From Xylona heveae TC161 (lineage: Eukaryota; Ascomycota; Xylonomycetes; Xylonales; Xylonaceae): a DNA stretch of 64,000 bases. The position numbers and the translations under genes were made by a program. Positions 53,888 to 64,000 of the stretch are shown piece after piece. The stretch is from positions 868,001 to 932,000 of the forward strand of contig NW_017264194.1 of the NCBI RefSeq assembly GCF_001619985.1, in the 5' to 3' direction. The notes beneath the pieces are model-generated. The model was not told where the DNA came from, did no database searches, and was given only the letters and a program-made list of their open reading frames with translations. Position 1 is the stretch's first letter. The number at the start of each line of letters is the position of its first letter.

Positions 53888-55418
53888 TATGACTACTGGA
53901 TTGATTTGTAGATGAAAGGTGCGAAAATAATAAAGAGTTCCTTAGGTTGCCGTAGCGCTGCTCAGCTGGAGAGAATAGAAGGTTACACTCGGATGACGAA
54001 TCGAAAAATATCCACAGGAGAATCTCTAGTATACAGCGGAATTCCTAAGCTGAAGATAGAGATGGCGTACGCAATCACGATCCTTTCGGCAAATCGCGCA
54101 GTCGTGGGTAAAAGGAGGTGAATGAGCGGCTTCTCCGGGCAAGTTCCTCAGGAAATTGTTGCTTGTTTGAGCACAGCGGATGGAAAGTTTGGTCAAAGAA
54201 AAAGATTCGCGACAAAAGGAGATTGGCAAGTGTCGATTGACAGTGACTTTGATAAGTTTATCCTCAAGGGACAAAGCTGGCGGCTCTTCAAAAGGACTGA
54301 GGCTGACGAGACGCAAGCTGGATCCGGTCGCTCAGGGAGAGAATCTGTTGGCGGACAGTACAGGAGTAGTAACGCACAGCACGCTGACGAAGAGGGCCGT
54401 GGTACCGCGAGAATGGGATTCGGACCAGAAGGCGAGAAGGAGGGACGGGAGGAAGGAAGAGCGACGGAGTTGGACAGGAGGTCCAAAATGTATCAGCTCA
54501 GTTCAGTTTTTGTGCAGGGGAACGGTTTAAGGTAGCGAGAGGGTCGATAGTAATGTTTCCAATGTTAGGGGATTTCCCTTGAGGGAGAGCACAGCGAGGG
54601 AGATGGGTAGAAGCTCACGGCGGGAAAGTGGACCCGAAACGGAAAGCTCGACTCTTCCCATCTACGGTTAGACCCATCCCTTTCCCGCAATTTCCCACAG
54701 AAACGCGCCACGATAACGCTGTTTATATAAGAACTTAGTCATAGACCTCTCTTTGGACAGCTCGGACCGGGCTAAACTCCTTTCCGCGTTTGTCGCGTTC
54801 TACGGTTTCTCACGCAGACATGGGGCGTCGGAATCGCCACTTTTCTTCGATTCTTAAAGCGGCAGGGAAATTTCCTTTTTGGGTTTCTTTGGCGATGGTC
54901 CCGCCGTTCTTTGGGGGGGAGCCACACCTCTCTCATTTTTTGCTTTGTGCATGTTGACAAGCTGCAGTGATGTAGCATTTGCATGCTGCGCTTTTTGCAT
55001 GCATTCTGTGCTTTGATGTAGACTAAAAATATTCAAACGTACATATCGTATTATTCTAGATTCTGCATTTGTAAAGATACATCGGCCTTAGGTAATATTG
55101 CCTTGGCGGGACAAGTATTTTGCCCGTTGTCTCGCGTGACGGTTAAATTTTTGTGTGGGCGACAAGGGTTCCACCTGCCGCTTACCCTCTCGCTCCTAGA
55201 GCCTGATCTGAATCTGTACAGTACGGAAGTTACTGTGCAGCCTCAAACGGGACCTCGCCGTCGCACATCGACAGACCGTCGAATATATTTTCCTTCCGAC
55301 GGGTCTTTGTCATATTGAGGATTTGTCGATCACCGTCATTTCGACCGTGCACGACAAAATCGAGTCAATCTTTTGAATCGCCTCAACGGATTAGATTTGT
55401 TTGAGGAGATCGCCCATC
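53888..55418. other. divergent promoter region of G-gamma and eIF3a
   Basis: A 137-codon frame at 54122-54535 (plus strand) is charged and low in hydrophobic residues, with no recognisable family; I do not call it. The rest shows no gene. Unusually long for a divergent fungal promoter at 1.5 kb. Confidence 0.5.
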
Positions 55419-58400
55419 ATGCCTCCTCCACCTCACACCAAGCCCGAGAACGTTCTCAAGGTCAGCAAAAGTCCGAAATTTGAAGAATATCTTCGACGAC
55501 GAATTATCGGAATTCCAATGAGAAATGGAAGCTGACAGTGATGTAACAATATAGCGGGCACAAGAACTCATCGGAGTCGGCCAAACGCAAGCTGCTTTGG
55601 CCCTCTTGCACGAACATGTTACCTCAAAGCGGTCCCGAAACAATACCATTGCGGCCCTTGAGCCCCTGATGGTCTTGTTCGTCGAGCTTTGCGTTGATCT
55701 TCGCAAGGGCAAGTCGGCAAAGGATGGCCTCTTCCAGTACAAGAACATTGCGCAGAACACCAATGTCGGCACGATCGAGGTAAATGGGAACCCGAAAATG
55801 GACAATTTATGGAATTGATGGACTGATACTTTACTTTTGGGATAGATGGTCTTGAAACGATTTATCGAGCTTGCTGAGCAGAAGGTTACTGAGGCTCAAG
55901 CCAAGGCTGAGGAGATTCAGTCTTCGCTCGAATCCGCCAATGCGACCGCTAATATTGAGGATCTCGAGGCCACCGAGACCCCGGAATCCATCCTCCTCTC
56001 GACCGTCTCAGGAGAGCAGTCTCGTGACCGTACAGACCGTGCCGTCGTCACGCCGTGGCTCAAGTTCCTCTGGGAGACTTACCGCACCGTTTTGGATATC
56101 TTGAGGAACAATGCTCGTCTTGAAATCATGTACCAGACCACTGCTCTCCAAGCCTTCCAGTTCTGTCTTCACTATGCCCGCAAGACCGAGTTCCGCCGGC
56201 TGTGTGAGCTTCTCCGGAATCACTTGCAAAACGCCGCAAAGTACTCGGCTCAGATGCACGCCATCAACCTCAACGATCCGGACACTCTTCAGCGTCACCT
56301 CGACACCCGCTTCCAGCAGTTGAACGTGGCTGTCGAGCTCGAGCTTTGGCAGGAAGCTTTCCGCAGTATTGAGGATATCCACACTCTGCTCAGCCTGAGC
56401 AAGCGCCCTGCCAAGAACGTCATGATGGCCAACTACTACGAGAAGTTGACCAGAATTTTCCTCGTCAGCGAGAACTATCTCTTCCACGCTGCTGCGTGGA
56501 GCCGTTACTACAATCTCTTGCGCCAGTCTGCACACGTCGTTGCTGCTGGCCAAGGTCTCAAGAAGGACAACCCCGCCGTCAGCGAGGCTGACATGACTCG
56601 CGCGGCTTCCTTCGTCTTGCTCTCTGCCCTGTCTATCCCCGTCATCAGCACTTCTCGTTCTCGAGGTGCCCTTGTCGACGTTGATGAGGCCAAGAAGAAC
56701 AAGAACACCCGGCTCACAAACCTTCTCGGTATGAACCAGGCTCCCTCCCGTGCTGTGCTCTTCAAGGATGCTTTGAACAAGGGCCTACTCATGCGTGCTC
56801 GTCCCGAGATCCGCGACCTGTACAATATCCTCGAGGTCGATTTCCACCCCTTGTCCATCTGCAAGAAGATCTCGCCCATCCTGACCCAGATTGGTGCGGA
56901 CCCTGAGATGGAGAAGTATGTCCAGCCTTTGCAGCAGGTCATTCTCACCCGTCTCTTCCAGCAGCTCTCCCAGGTGTACGAGTCTGTCGAGCTCAAGTTC
57001 GTCTACAGCCTCGCCCAGTTCCCTGAGCCCTTCCAAGTCACCTCTGGTACCATTGAGAAATTCATCATGAACGGCTGCAAGAAGGGTGATCTCGCTATCC
57101 GCATCGACCATGCCACCGGTATCTTGTCCTTTGATTCGGACGTCTTCTCGTCTGCCAAGGCGCTGCACCCCGGCACCGCCGCCGGCTCTGCCGAGAGCGA
57201 AACTAGCTCAGTCCAGCGCCTCCAGAGCACCCCCGCTGAGATTGTTCGTTCTCAGCTCACTCGCCTTGCCAAGTCGCTCTACCTTACCTGCCAATACGTC
57301 GACCCCTCGTACAATGAGGCTCGTCAGCAGGCCAAGGCCGCGGCCTTTGCCCGCGCCCAGGAGGGAGCTCAGAAGGAGCACGAGGAGGCCCTTGTCCGTC
57401 GTGAGGTCATTGACAAGAGAAAGACCGCGGCCTCCAATGCTTTGGCTCAGAAAGAGAAGGAGGAAGCGACTCAGAAGCGCATTCGTGCTCAGCAGATTCT
57501 GGAGGCTGAGAACCAGCGTCTCCGCGAGGAGCAGCGTGAGCGTGAGCAGAAGCGCCTCAAGGCCGAGCAAGACCGCATTCGCCAAGAGGAGCTCAAGAAA
57601 CAGATTGAGGACCTCAAGACTGGCGTCAAGGGCATTGACGTGAGCGAAATGGATCTCGACGACCTTGACACCAACCGTCTCCGGGCTATGAAGCTTGCCC
57701 AGCTTGAAAAGGAAAAGAACGAGCTCAGCGAGCGCCTTCGCGTCACTGGCAAGCGTATTGATCATCTCGAGCGTGCTTTCCGCCGGGAGGAGGCTAAGAT
57801 TCTGCCGCGGGACTACCAGGCTCAGAGGGAGCGTGACCTCGCTGCTTATGAGGAGACCAAGGCTGCCACCTTGAAGGAAGCTGAGCAGAAGCACAAGGAT
57901 GATGTTGCGCTCAAGCACCGCCTTACTCGCTTGGTTGCCACCTATGAGTCTTTCCGTGACAGCGTCCATGAGCGCCGACACGAAGAGTTTGAGAAGCGCC
58001 GTAAGGCTGCCGAGAAGGATCTCCAGAACAAGATGAACTTGCGTCGCAAGGAGTACCACGAGAGAAAGGCCCGCGAGCAGTTCGAGGCCGAGGAGAGAGA
58101 GCGGGCTGCTAGGGAGGAGGAAGAGAGAATCGCCAGAGAGGCCGAGGAGAAGGCCGCCAGAGAGGAGGAGACACGCCGCAGACTGACCGAGGAGAAGGAG
58201 AAGAGAGAAGAGGAGAGAAGGTATGGCATCCTCTGAGACAAGACTTTTCTTTTTACCCCTTCACCATCATCACTATACTAACAATTATGGCTTAGGAAAT
58301 TGGACGAAATCGCTGCCAGACAGCGACAGAGAGAAATCGAGGCCGAGGAGAAGCTCAAGGCCCGCAAGACCGGCGGTCCCGAGCGTGGTCCCGAACGGGG

Positions 58401-58905
58401 TCCTGAACGGGGTCCTGAACGGGGTCCTGCCCGTCCGGCAGAGGGCGAGCGTGGACCTCCTCGTCTCAACCTCGCGGGCAACAAGCCAAGCTGGAGAGAG
58501 CGCGAAGCCGCCAGGGCCGCGGCCGGCGCTACTGGTGAAGCCGCACCCCCGTCCGATGTTCCCACCGCCGAAGCAGACCTTCCCAAACGTACTGGATACG
58601 TTCCCCCACACATGCGTGGCCGTGCCAACCCTCAAGCTCCTCGCGAGCCGTCTTCCAATGACGCCCCCGCCAGCGGCTGGCGTCCTGCTTCTCACCAGGA
58701 CAGCTCATCACGCGACGAGTCTCCCGCTGACGCGGGCTCTGCGGGCAAGTGGGTCCCTCGCCACTTGAGAGGCGATGCCCCTGCTCCTGCCCCTGCCCCT
58801 GCCGACAATGGTTCCCGTATCCCAGCTCGCCGCGAGGAGTCTCCCGCTGAGTCGTCCGGCCCCCAGAAATACCGTCCTGGTGCCTTCCGCCGCGGTGGTC
58901 AGTAA
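55419..58905 (+). CDS. translation initiation factor eIF3 subunit a (1083 aa)
   Basis: Exons are 55419-55460, 55555-55779, 55846-58220 and 58296-58905. eIF3a is the scaffold of the eIF3 complex that brings the 43S ribosome to mRNA. The N-terminal PCI half begins [28 protein letters not shown] and continues with [38 protein letters not shown] and FSLYQ-type helices up to about residue 520. From about 570 the protein is a very long charged coiled coil (Glu/Arg/Lys/Gln), the region that binds eIF3b. The last exon holds four to five copies of a Gly-Pro-Glu-Arg tetrapeptide, then Pro/Ala/Arg-rich sequence with conserved WVPRHLRG and [12 protein letters not shown] ends. The tiny first exon encodes only 14 residues. 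C-ending codons predominate, as expected for a highly expressed gene. Confidence 0.96.
58376..58434 (+). repeat. 12-bp tandem repeat in the eIF3a tail
   Basis: Near-identical units of GGTCCTGAACGG, about 4.5 copies, each encoding Gly-Pro-Glu-Arg. The first copies differ by synonymous changes, the later ones are identical, so the array looks recently expanded. Confidence 0.8.
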
Positions 58906-59796
58906 AGAAGCAGTGTGAACCTTCGCCGATAGCTTTAGCGTTTGGATCAATCTGCGTGGACCAAAAAATGTATGCCTTTTGATATGATGAACACAGTCTC
59001 TCTCTCTCACTTACGTACGGAAAAAGGTGGGGAAGAGATACTTCCCTAACTCGTCTGCATTCGTTGGAACGAACAACTTGTGCATTCTGCTCAGGTGTTT
59101 TTAGCCTCGTTTTTAATTTTTTTCCCCCCCTGCTCTTGTTAAAGGTTCCTTATTTACTGAGCACATGCACACGCACACCAAAAAGGGCGAATGAAGTAAT
59201 TTTATGTCTGATTTATCTCTGATCTATTTTGAAGCTCATCCTTTTCTTATACTTTTTTACATGGTTTCGTGAAATCTCGGTGAAACACGTTATGGTCGAG
59301 AGTGTCTATGTCAGTGTCTATGTCTATGTCTCTGTCTCCGTGCCTCTGGTCGCGCCCCTAGAACCCTCCCACATCTCTATTACCAGTCTTCGATCCCCGT
59401 TCCCCAGAGTCCAATATTTTACGCACTCACGCAGAAACATGTCCTTGGCCCTTGCCGTATGGCATAATTAGTAGTCCTTGTCACTTTTCTATTTCGTTAT
59501 CAAAGTCAGGGGTAAACTTTGGCCTTTATTAATGAGTCTATCGCCTAAAGACACTAGAAGCCCTTTTCAAATAGCAAGTAGTGAGAGGCAGGTATGCAAA
59601 GAAGTAATAGAAACGGATCGCTAGATGGACGGGAAGGAATAGAAGGAAAAGAAGGCTGAAAAAGAAGGGAGAAAAAGAAGGAGAAATAGAACAAGGTATA
59701 TATCTTAAATATGTATATAAGAATATCTAAAAAGAGAAGCCCAGCAATCACAAGGGGGAAAAGGCGCGAGACGCATGGTTTCATACACGTACACAA

Positions 59797-59803
<7 letters not shown>

Positions 59804-59870
<67 letters not shown>
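59804..59870 (+). repeat. (AG)33 microsatellite
   Basis: An almost perfect dinucleotide run of about 67 bp, in the same plus-strand orientation as the array at 51413. Confidence 0.95.
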
Positions 59871-59873
<3 letters not shown>

Positions 59874-59937
59874 GGACAGACATAGAACGAAAGCAAACCC
59901 CCCAAAAAAAGAAAAAGAAAAAGAAAAAGAAGAAAAA

Positions 59938-59988
59938 AAAAGGAAAAGGAAAAGGAAAAGGAAAAGGAAAAGGAAAAGAAAAACAGAA
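59938..59988 (+). repeat. 6-bp tandem repeat (GGAAAA, about 8 copies)
   Basis: Purine-only array preceded by AAAAAG units from about 59905, just beyond the stop of the minus-strand gene. Together with the AG array it makes a purine-only tract of nearly 190 bp with few breaks. Confidence 0.85.
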
Positions 59989-60019
59989 AAATGACAACTC
60001 TAAAACCCACGCATGGCTA

Positions 60020-60604
60020 TTACCCAGCGCCCACTTCAGCGGCGGCGACCAATCGATCTCTCCAGCCCTGACACACTTCTTCAAAGCCGCCAACGACTTC
60101 CCGGCAGACGGTGGCGCACTGGCGCTCGGCCAGCCGGGTCTGCCAGCTGCCGCGCTCGATCCAGCGCTCGCTCTCCTCGCGGGCGTCAGTCTCTCTGCGC
60201 ATCTCGGCGGTCAGTTCGCGTGCGCTGCGCAGCCGTCGGGCCGCTGCGGTGGTTGTCTGGCGCGACATGTGCAGCGAGTCGGAGAGGTGGTCGAGCATGC
60301 GGACGAGATCGGTGGTCAGGTAGGAGAGTTGCGAGAGGGAGGAGAGGGCCGCGGCGGAGGGCTGCGGGACGAGCGTGGCGGTGTCGCTGAGAATGGGCAG
60401 GAGTTCGTCAATGGCGTCGCCGTCGGGGGGGACAGAGAGCGGGGAGAAAAGGGGGAAGGCGAGGGAGTGGAGTGTGCGTGTTTGGTGCGTGAGATGTGTT
60501 GATAGGGCGGTGTGGGCGGTGATTAGCCTGTGGGAAAGGGATACGAATGTTAGCTGTGTACTGATTTTTTAGGTTGATAGAATAGGGTGGTATATAGGGT
60601 TGTA

Positions 60605-60635
<31 letters not shown>

Positions 60636-61484
60636 GAAAAAAAAAAAAAAAAGTATGTCGTTTGGAAGGAACATTGGTGAGGGAAAAGGGAATGAAATAT
60701 TTTGGGGAAGTGGGAAGTGGGAAGTGGGAACTAACCTGGTTGCGCCGCCTTCGACGCCGGATTGTCCGCCCAAGTCTCGTAACCCATTGACCACACGTTC
60801 GACGACCGTGTCGCCTTCGCCGCCGTTTTCTTCGGTGCCTCGTCGTGCTAGACTCTCAATGACGGCCATTCGTGCCTCCAGCCCAGATGTTATGCCTGGC
60901 GATTCTTCCAGGTCCGAGTCGTTCCCGTAGTCGGACCCGTCGTACTGTGATTGAAGCCGTCTGTGTCTGTTGAAATGCGCGTCTTTTTTAGGAGATAATC
61001 GTCCATCGGTGTCGCCATAGGTGCTGAGTTTTGTGGGTGAAGGGATTGAGCGGATTGGGAGGTCGCTGTCAAGCGTGTGTGGTTGTTGCTCAGAAGTTTC
61101 GAGTGTGTCATTGTGTATGCTGCTTGTGATCTCTGGCTCGGAATGTTCCTGCGGGTCTTGCTGGTACCCGGAAAACGTGTAGCCTTCTGTAGCTCCTCCG
61201 GCTCCTTCCTCCTCATACTCTTCATCGCCGTACCATGCTTCTGCTAATTCATCTGCCAGACTGCCGAGACCATTCCCAGCACCCATAGTTCCTGCCAGGT
61301 CGTTGTGGGAGCCTTCAAAGTTATCCATGCCATGCATTTGCATGTTTATTGAAAAGTCCTGTCCGGAGTGAGAATGCGCTGCTCCATTCAAGCTGTGTGC
61401 CTCGTGATAGTCTTGTGGTGAGGGATAAGAGAAATCGTCGTGCATGGAATAGTGCTCTGGGGGCGTGCTCGGTCGTGATGCCAT
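60020..61484 (-). CDS. conserved fungal helical protein of unknown function (418 aa)
   Basis: Minus-strand exons are 61484-60736 and 60527-60020. The 208-nt intron has a GTTAGT donor and a CCACAG acceptor. Residues 1-250 are acidic and disordered, with DELAEAWYGDEEYEEEG and a Ser/Pro stretch. Then comes GLEARMAVIESLARRG, and the second exon is almost wholly helical: LITAHTALSTHLTHQTRTL, LSYLTTDLVRMLDHLSDSLHMSRQTTTAAARRLRSARELTAEMRRE, ending with Trp-rich ERWIERGSWQTRL and GWRDRLVAAAEVGAG. The helical heptads suggest a coiled-coil partner in a complex. I see no enzymatic motif, signal or membrane segment. The intron carries an AAAG array, a 17-A run and a 7-bp repeat at its donor side. The gene is divergent from the Naa20 gene. 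Confidence 0.82.
60604..60652 (+). repeat. (AAAG)n array followed by a run of A
   Basis: About eight AAAG units then 17 A, all inside the intron of the minus-strand 418-aa gene. On the transcript it is a pyrimidine tract. Confidence 0.85.
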
Positions 61485-62298
61485 GATGGCCAGGTTGGTT
61501 GGCTTTTGGAGCCTGACCTCTCTTTTTATGCGAGTGTATATATATACTGCAATAGAAATAGTCGTGATACTCGGGTTCGCGCGCGAAGAATTTATGTAAA
61601 GTGTAAAAGCTATGTGTATGTCTTTCCTGCTTTGTACCCCTTTGTTGTGATCCCCGCAACTGCAGTACACAACCCTGCCATGCGCGTGCGAGATAGCAAA
61701 ACTGGCTCGTAAATACTTATCGCGTCAATCCGAGAGATTGAAATCGACTCTAGATATGGTTCAAAAGGAGGGTCTTCGCCGTGGGAGACGCGGCTCGCGG
61801 TGGTGTTGTATGTTATGTTGACCTGCATAATATAAGACAACCCCCATGTGAGACATCTGACAAATTGAAGAAGGGGAAGAAAGTGGAAATACCGTGAATA
61901 TAATGCCTCGATTTAAATATCAATCCGAGGTGAATGATCCCTCCTGTAGACAGCGCAAGTCCAGCAGATTTGACCACAATTAATATATGTCGAGATGGCA
62001 GGTTGTGTGAAGAATGCGGCCATAGAAATCATGAATGCCAGTCGGAAACATCGGCGGTGTCGGAGTGTCGGTCAGTTGCATCCCGCTTGGAAATCGAGCA
62101 CAACTTGGACCTCCAAACAATTGCATTTCATACGAGAAGACGTTTAGCTACCCTGGAAGCTGTTTAAATCCGGCCATCATCAGCTCTGGACAGCGGGGCT
62201 TTTAGTCAGACTCAGGAAGTCATTCCAATATCCTCTTTGCCGTCGGTATCGAGCTCAAATACTTCTGATTGCCCCGCCGCAAGGAAATTCCGCCTAGC
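61485..62298. other. divergent promoter region of the 418-aa gene and Naa20
   Basis: No supported gene. Short TATATATA stretch near 61536-61544. Confidence 0.6.
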
Positions 62299-63125
62299 AT
62301 GGCTGCGCTTCGGCCGTTTCACCCTCTCGATTTATTCAAGTTCAATCACACAAATCTTGATCCATTGACCGAAAACTATGGCATCGACTTTTACTTTTCA
62401 TATCTGGCAAAATGGCCGTCACTTTTCAATGTCATTGAAGGTGCCGATGGAAAGATAAATGCATACAGTAAGCCCGACTCTGCAGCGTTTGAGGCTCATT
62501 TCATAGAGCTATTTACCTCTTTTGAATTTGCCAGACAAACTATGACTTTGTAAACAATGCTAACTATATAAATCTTCAACTTATAGTGATGGGCAAGCTG
62601 GAGTCCAGTCCACCGGCATACCAACATTCAGAGCACGCTCTCCCTTGGCACGCTCATATTACCGCCTTGACTGTCGCGCCATCAGCGCGACGACTCGGTC
62701 TTGCGCAAAGACTGACTTCTAGCCTTGAAAAGGCTGGAGACGAATATAACGCGTGGTTTGTCGACTTGTTCGTGCGGGAAAGCAATCAGGTTGCGCAATC
62801 ATTATATAAGGGCATGGGGTAAGCTTTATTTCTTCTTGCTTCTCCTTTTCTCAGTCTCAGCTACTGCTTGCTCATCTATCAATCTCTTTTTGTTTCACGA
62901 ATACGTCCTTTGTTCTGAATACAGCTGACCACGGTTCGTTTTTCTTGCAACAATAGATACAGCGTGTTCCGGCGAGTAGTTGGCTATTACAGCGACAATC
63001 CAACAGGGAAGTCTGATAGTGAGGATTCATTTGACATGCGAAAACCTCTGAAGCGGGATAAGAAGCGGGAACATATACGGGAGAACGGAGAGAACTTCCC
63101 AGTCCCTCCAGACTTTATTTTCTAG
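62299..63125 (+). CDS. NAT3: N-terminal acetyltransferase B catalytic subunit, Naa20/Nat3 (189 aa)
   Basis: Exons are 62299-62467, 62587-62818 and 62957-63125, with introns of 119 and 138 nt; frame is kept. NatB acetylates nascent chains that begin Met-Asp, Met-Glu, Met-Asn or Met-Gln, acting at the ribosome with Naa25. The GNAT fold shows LRPFHPLDLFKFNHTNLDPLTENYGIDFYFSYLAKWPSLF at the N terminus, then WHAHITALTVAPSARRLGLAQRL with the acetyl-CoA pyrophosphate loop (RRLGLA), then WFVDLFVRESNQVAQSLYKGMGYSVFRRVVGYYS. The C-terminal tail is Lys/Arg-rich and ends PVPPDFIF. The length is near the family's usual 170-190. The start at 62299 was chosen because MAALRPF fits the family; ten upstream in-frame codons have no ATG. 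Confidence 0.96.
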
Positions 63126-63688
63126 TCTTTTAAGCCTTTGCAATACTATTTTTCAGGGACGGTTCATTTGTTGGAATAATAAGATGTACCTTCATCACCA
63201 ATGCAAATGACGGAGGCATCTTGCTCAGGTATCTGTGAAAAGGGATACTGAAGATTAACTTGCTTCTGGTGAACATCAATGATCTATCAAGTATGGATAA
63301 AGAGACGTCACTAATTGCTGCCATACGTGGAACATTCTTGGCAAACCCCTGTTGACGTAGATTAGAAGGTAAAAGTCTTGGGGAAATCGGATGGTCAGGC
63401 GCTTTTTGGCATTAATTGAAGTCAACAATTAAGTGCCAAAGACTTTACGAGATGGAAGATCTGGCAAGAGCCGGCCTTGGCTTCAGCGTCCAAATATCAT
63501 GCGCCAATTTGATAGGCGCAAAATGCGGGAATACGAGTAAAAGAGAAATGTGTCGGACTTTCACGTTCAAGATCGTGTTTATTGAACTTGTCTCCATGCT
63601 GAAACGGACGTGCAGAATCGTATTCGTCTATACAATACACAATTCTCTACCACACTCGCCTTACGCTCGACCCAATGCTGCCAGCTAT
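63126..63688. other. convergent intergenic region between Naa20 and ATP synthase delta
   Basis: Short frames only; nothing supported. Confidence 0.6.
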
Positions 63689-64000
63689 TTATTTGAGGGC
63701 AGCTTGAAGGCTCTCGAGAACCTGAAAATTGAAATTAGCATTCGAAACCCAATTGAAGCATTGTAAACATACCTCAAGCTCAATCTTGGCCTCGGCAATG
63801 TCCTGCTCGCTACCGCTACCGCCGGCAATCTTCTGGGCCTCCGCGATCTGCGACCGGACAGCCTGGAAAAACATTAGTCTGGGCTTCTCCGAACGGGAGA
63901 CTGGTTGATCTGTTTTACGCACTTCAGAGCTGAACTCCTCAAGGGGGAATCCCTCAACAGCATTGATGCTCAGCTGCGAGTTGGGCTGGACAATGGCGAA
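63689..64000 (-). CDS. ATP16: mitochondrial ATP synthase delta subunit, 3' part (cut by the window edge)
   Basis: Three exons of the minus-strand gene are visible: 64000-63923 (partial), 63862-63773 and 63721-63689, with introns of 60 and 51 nt. The visible 66 residues run FAIVQPNSQLSINAVEGFPLEEFSSE, then AVRSQIAEAQKIAGG, and end VLESLQAALK. This is the end of the beta-sandwich and the C-terminal two-helix hairpin of the F1 delta subunit (bacterial epsilon), a rotor part of the central stalk. The start and the mitochondrial presequence lie beyond the window. Confidence 0.93.
   Translation of the reverse strand, partial: FAIVQPNSQLSINAVEGFPLEEFSSEVRKTDQPVSRSEKPRLMFFQAVRSQIAEAQKIAGGSGSEQDIAEAKIELEVCLQCFNWVSNANFNFQVLESLQAALK

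Larger units (their letters stand above)
58906..60019. other. convergent intergenic region with microsatellites
   Basis: 3' flanks of eIF3a (plus) and the 418-aa gene (minus). It includes the AG and GGAAAA arrays listed separately, and GTCTATGTC-type degenerate repeats near 59305-59335. No gene is seen. Confidence 0.65.

Noticed and set aside
54122-54535. A 137-codon plus-strand frame in the G-gamma/eIF3a divergent region
   Set aside because: No family resemblance, charged low-complexity end, and location in a promoter region; not enough to call a gene.
57208-58059. A 283-codon minus-strand frame opposite eIF3a
   Set aside because: Leu-rich antisense of the Glu/Lys/Arg coiled coil; no independent support.
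59554-60093. A 179-codon minus-strand frame with poly-Ser/Leu and poly-Phe/Pro
   Set aside because: It is read from the AG and GGAAAA microsatellites and overlaps the end of the 418-aa gene in another frame.

Overview
The window is nuclear DNA of a filamentous ascomycete (Pezizomycotina). It looks like a eurotiomycete, most plausibly order Onygenales; the order is an inference from protein resemblance and not proven. Supporting signs are short phase-conserving introns (mostly 50-140 nt) with GTRNGT donors and CTRAC-type branch sites, a fungal gene set (PDE2-type cAMP phosphodiesterase, G-gamma with a C-terminal CTVM box, Yta7, NTF2/RRM protein), compact genes and long intergenic stretches rich in microsatellites. 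I see no rRNA, no convincing tRNA, no intact transposon, no virus-like element and no CRISPR array.

Layout. 1-9.7 kb is gene-poor, with one minus-strand coiled-coil gene (3141-5236). 9.7-18 kb holds a cytochrome b561-type membrane protein, a doubtful small minus-strand ORF, a divergent protein kinase with a membrane tail, and a small conserved protein. 18-20.1 kb holds a convergent pair: a peroxisomal D-amino-acid oxidase and a Rid/YjgF imine deaminase. 21.5-42.5 kb is a run of plus-strand genes: an NTF2/RRM stress-granule-type RNA-binding protein, a septin-like GTPase with a membrane anchor, Hsp90, an amino-acid permease, the Yta7/ATAD2 chromatin AAA ATPase and a DUF829 protein. 45.7-55 kb holds the cAMP phosphodiesterase, a selenoprotein-W-like Rdx protein and the G-protein gamma subunit. 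55-64 kb holds eIF3a, a conserved helical protein of unknown role, the NatB catalytic subunit Naa20, and the 3' part of the mitochondrial ATP synthase delta subunit, which runs off the right edge.

Most genes are housekeeping and are not functionally linked to their neighbours. The exception is the oxidase/Rid pair. D-amino-acid oxidase makes reactive 2-imino acids, and Rid proteins hydrolyse exactly these. The oxidase ends in Ala-Lys-Leu, a peroxisomal PTS1 signal. The Rid gene has a perfect GTAAGT donor overlapping its apparent stop codon; splicing there to a short downstream exon also gives a protein ending in Ala-Lys-Leu, while the unspliced form ends in Ala-His-Ala. The pair therefore looks like a peroxisomal oxidation and imine-clearance module, with possible splice-controlled dual localisation of the deaminase. 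This is the most interesting signal in the window.

All exon joins were derived by eye from splice consensus, reading frame and family resemblance, and each multi-exon model keeps frame across its joins.
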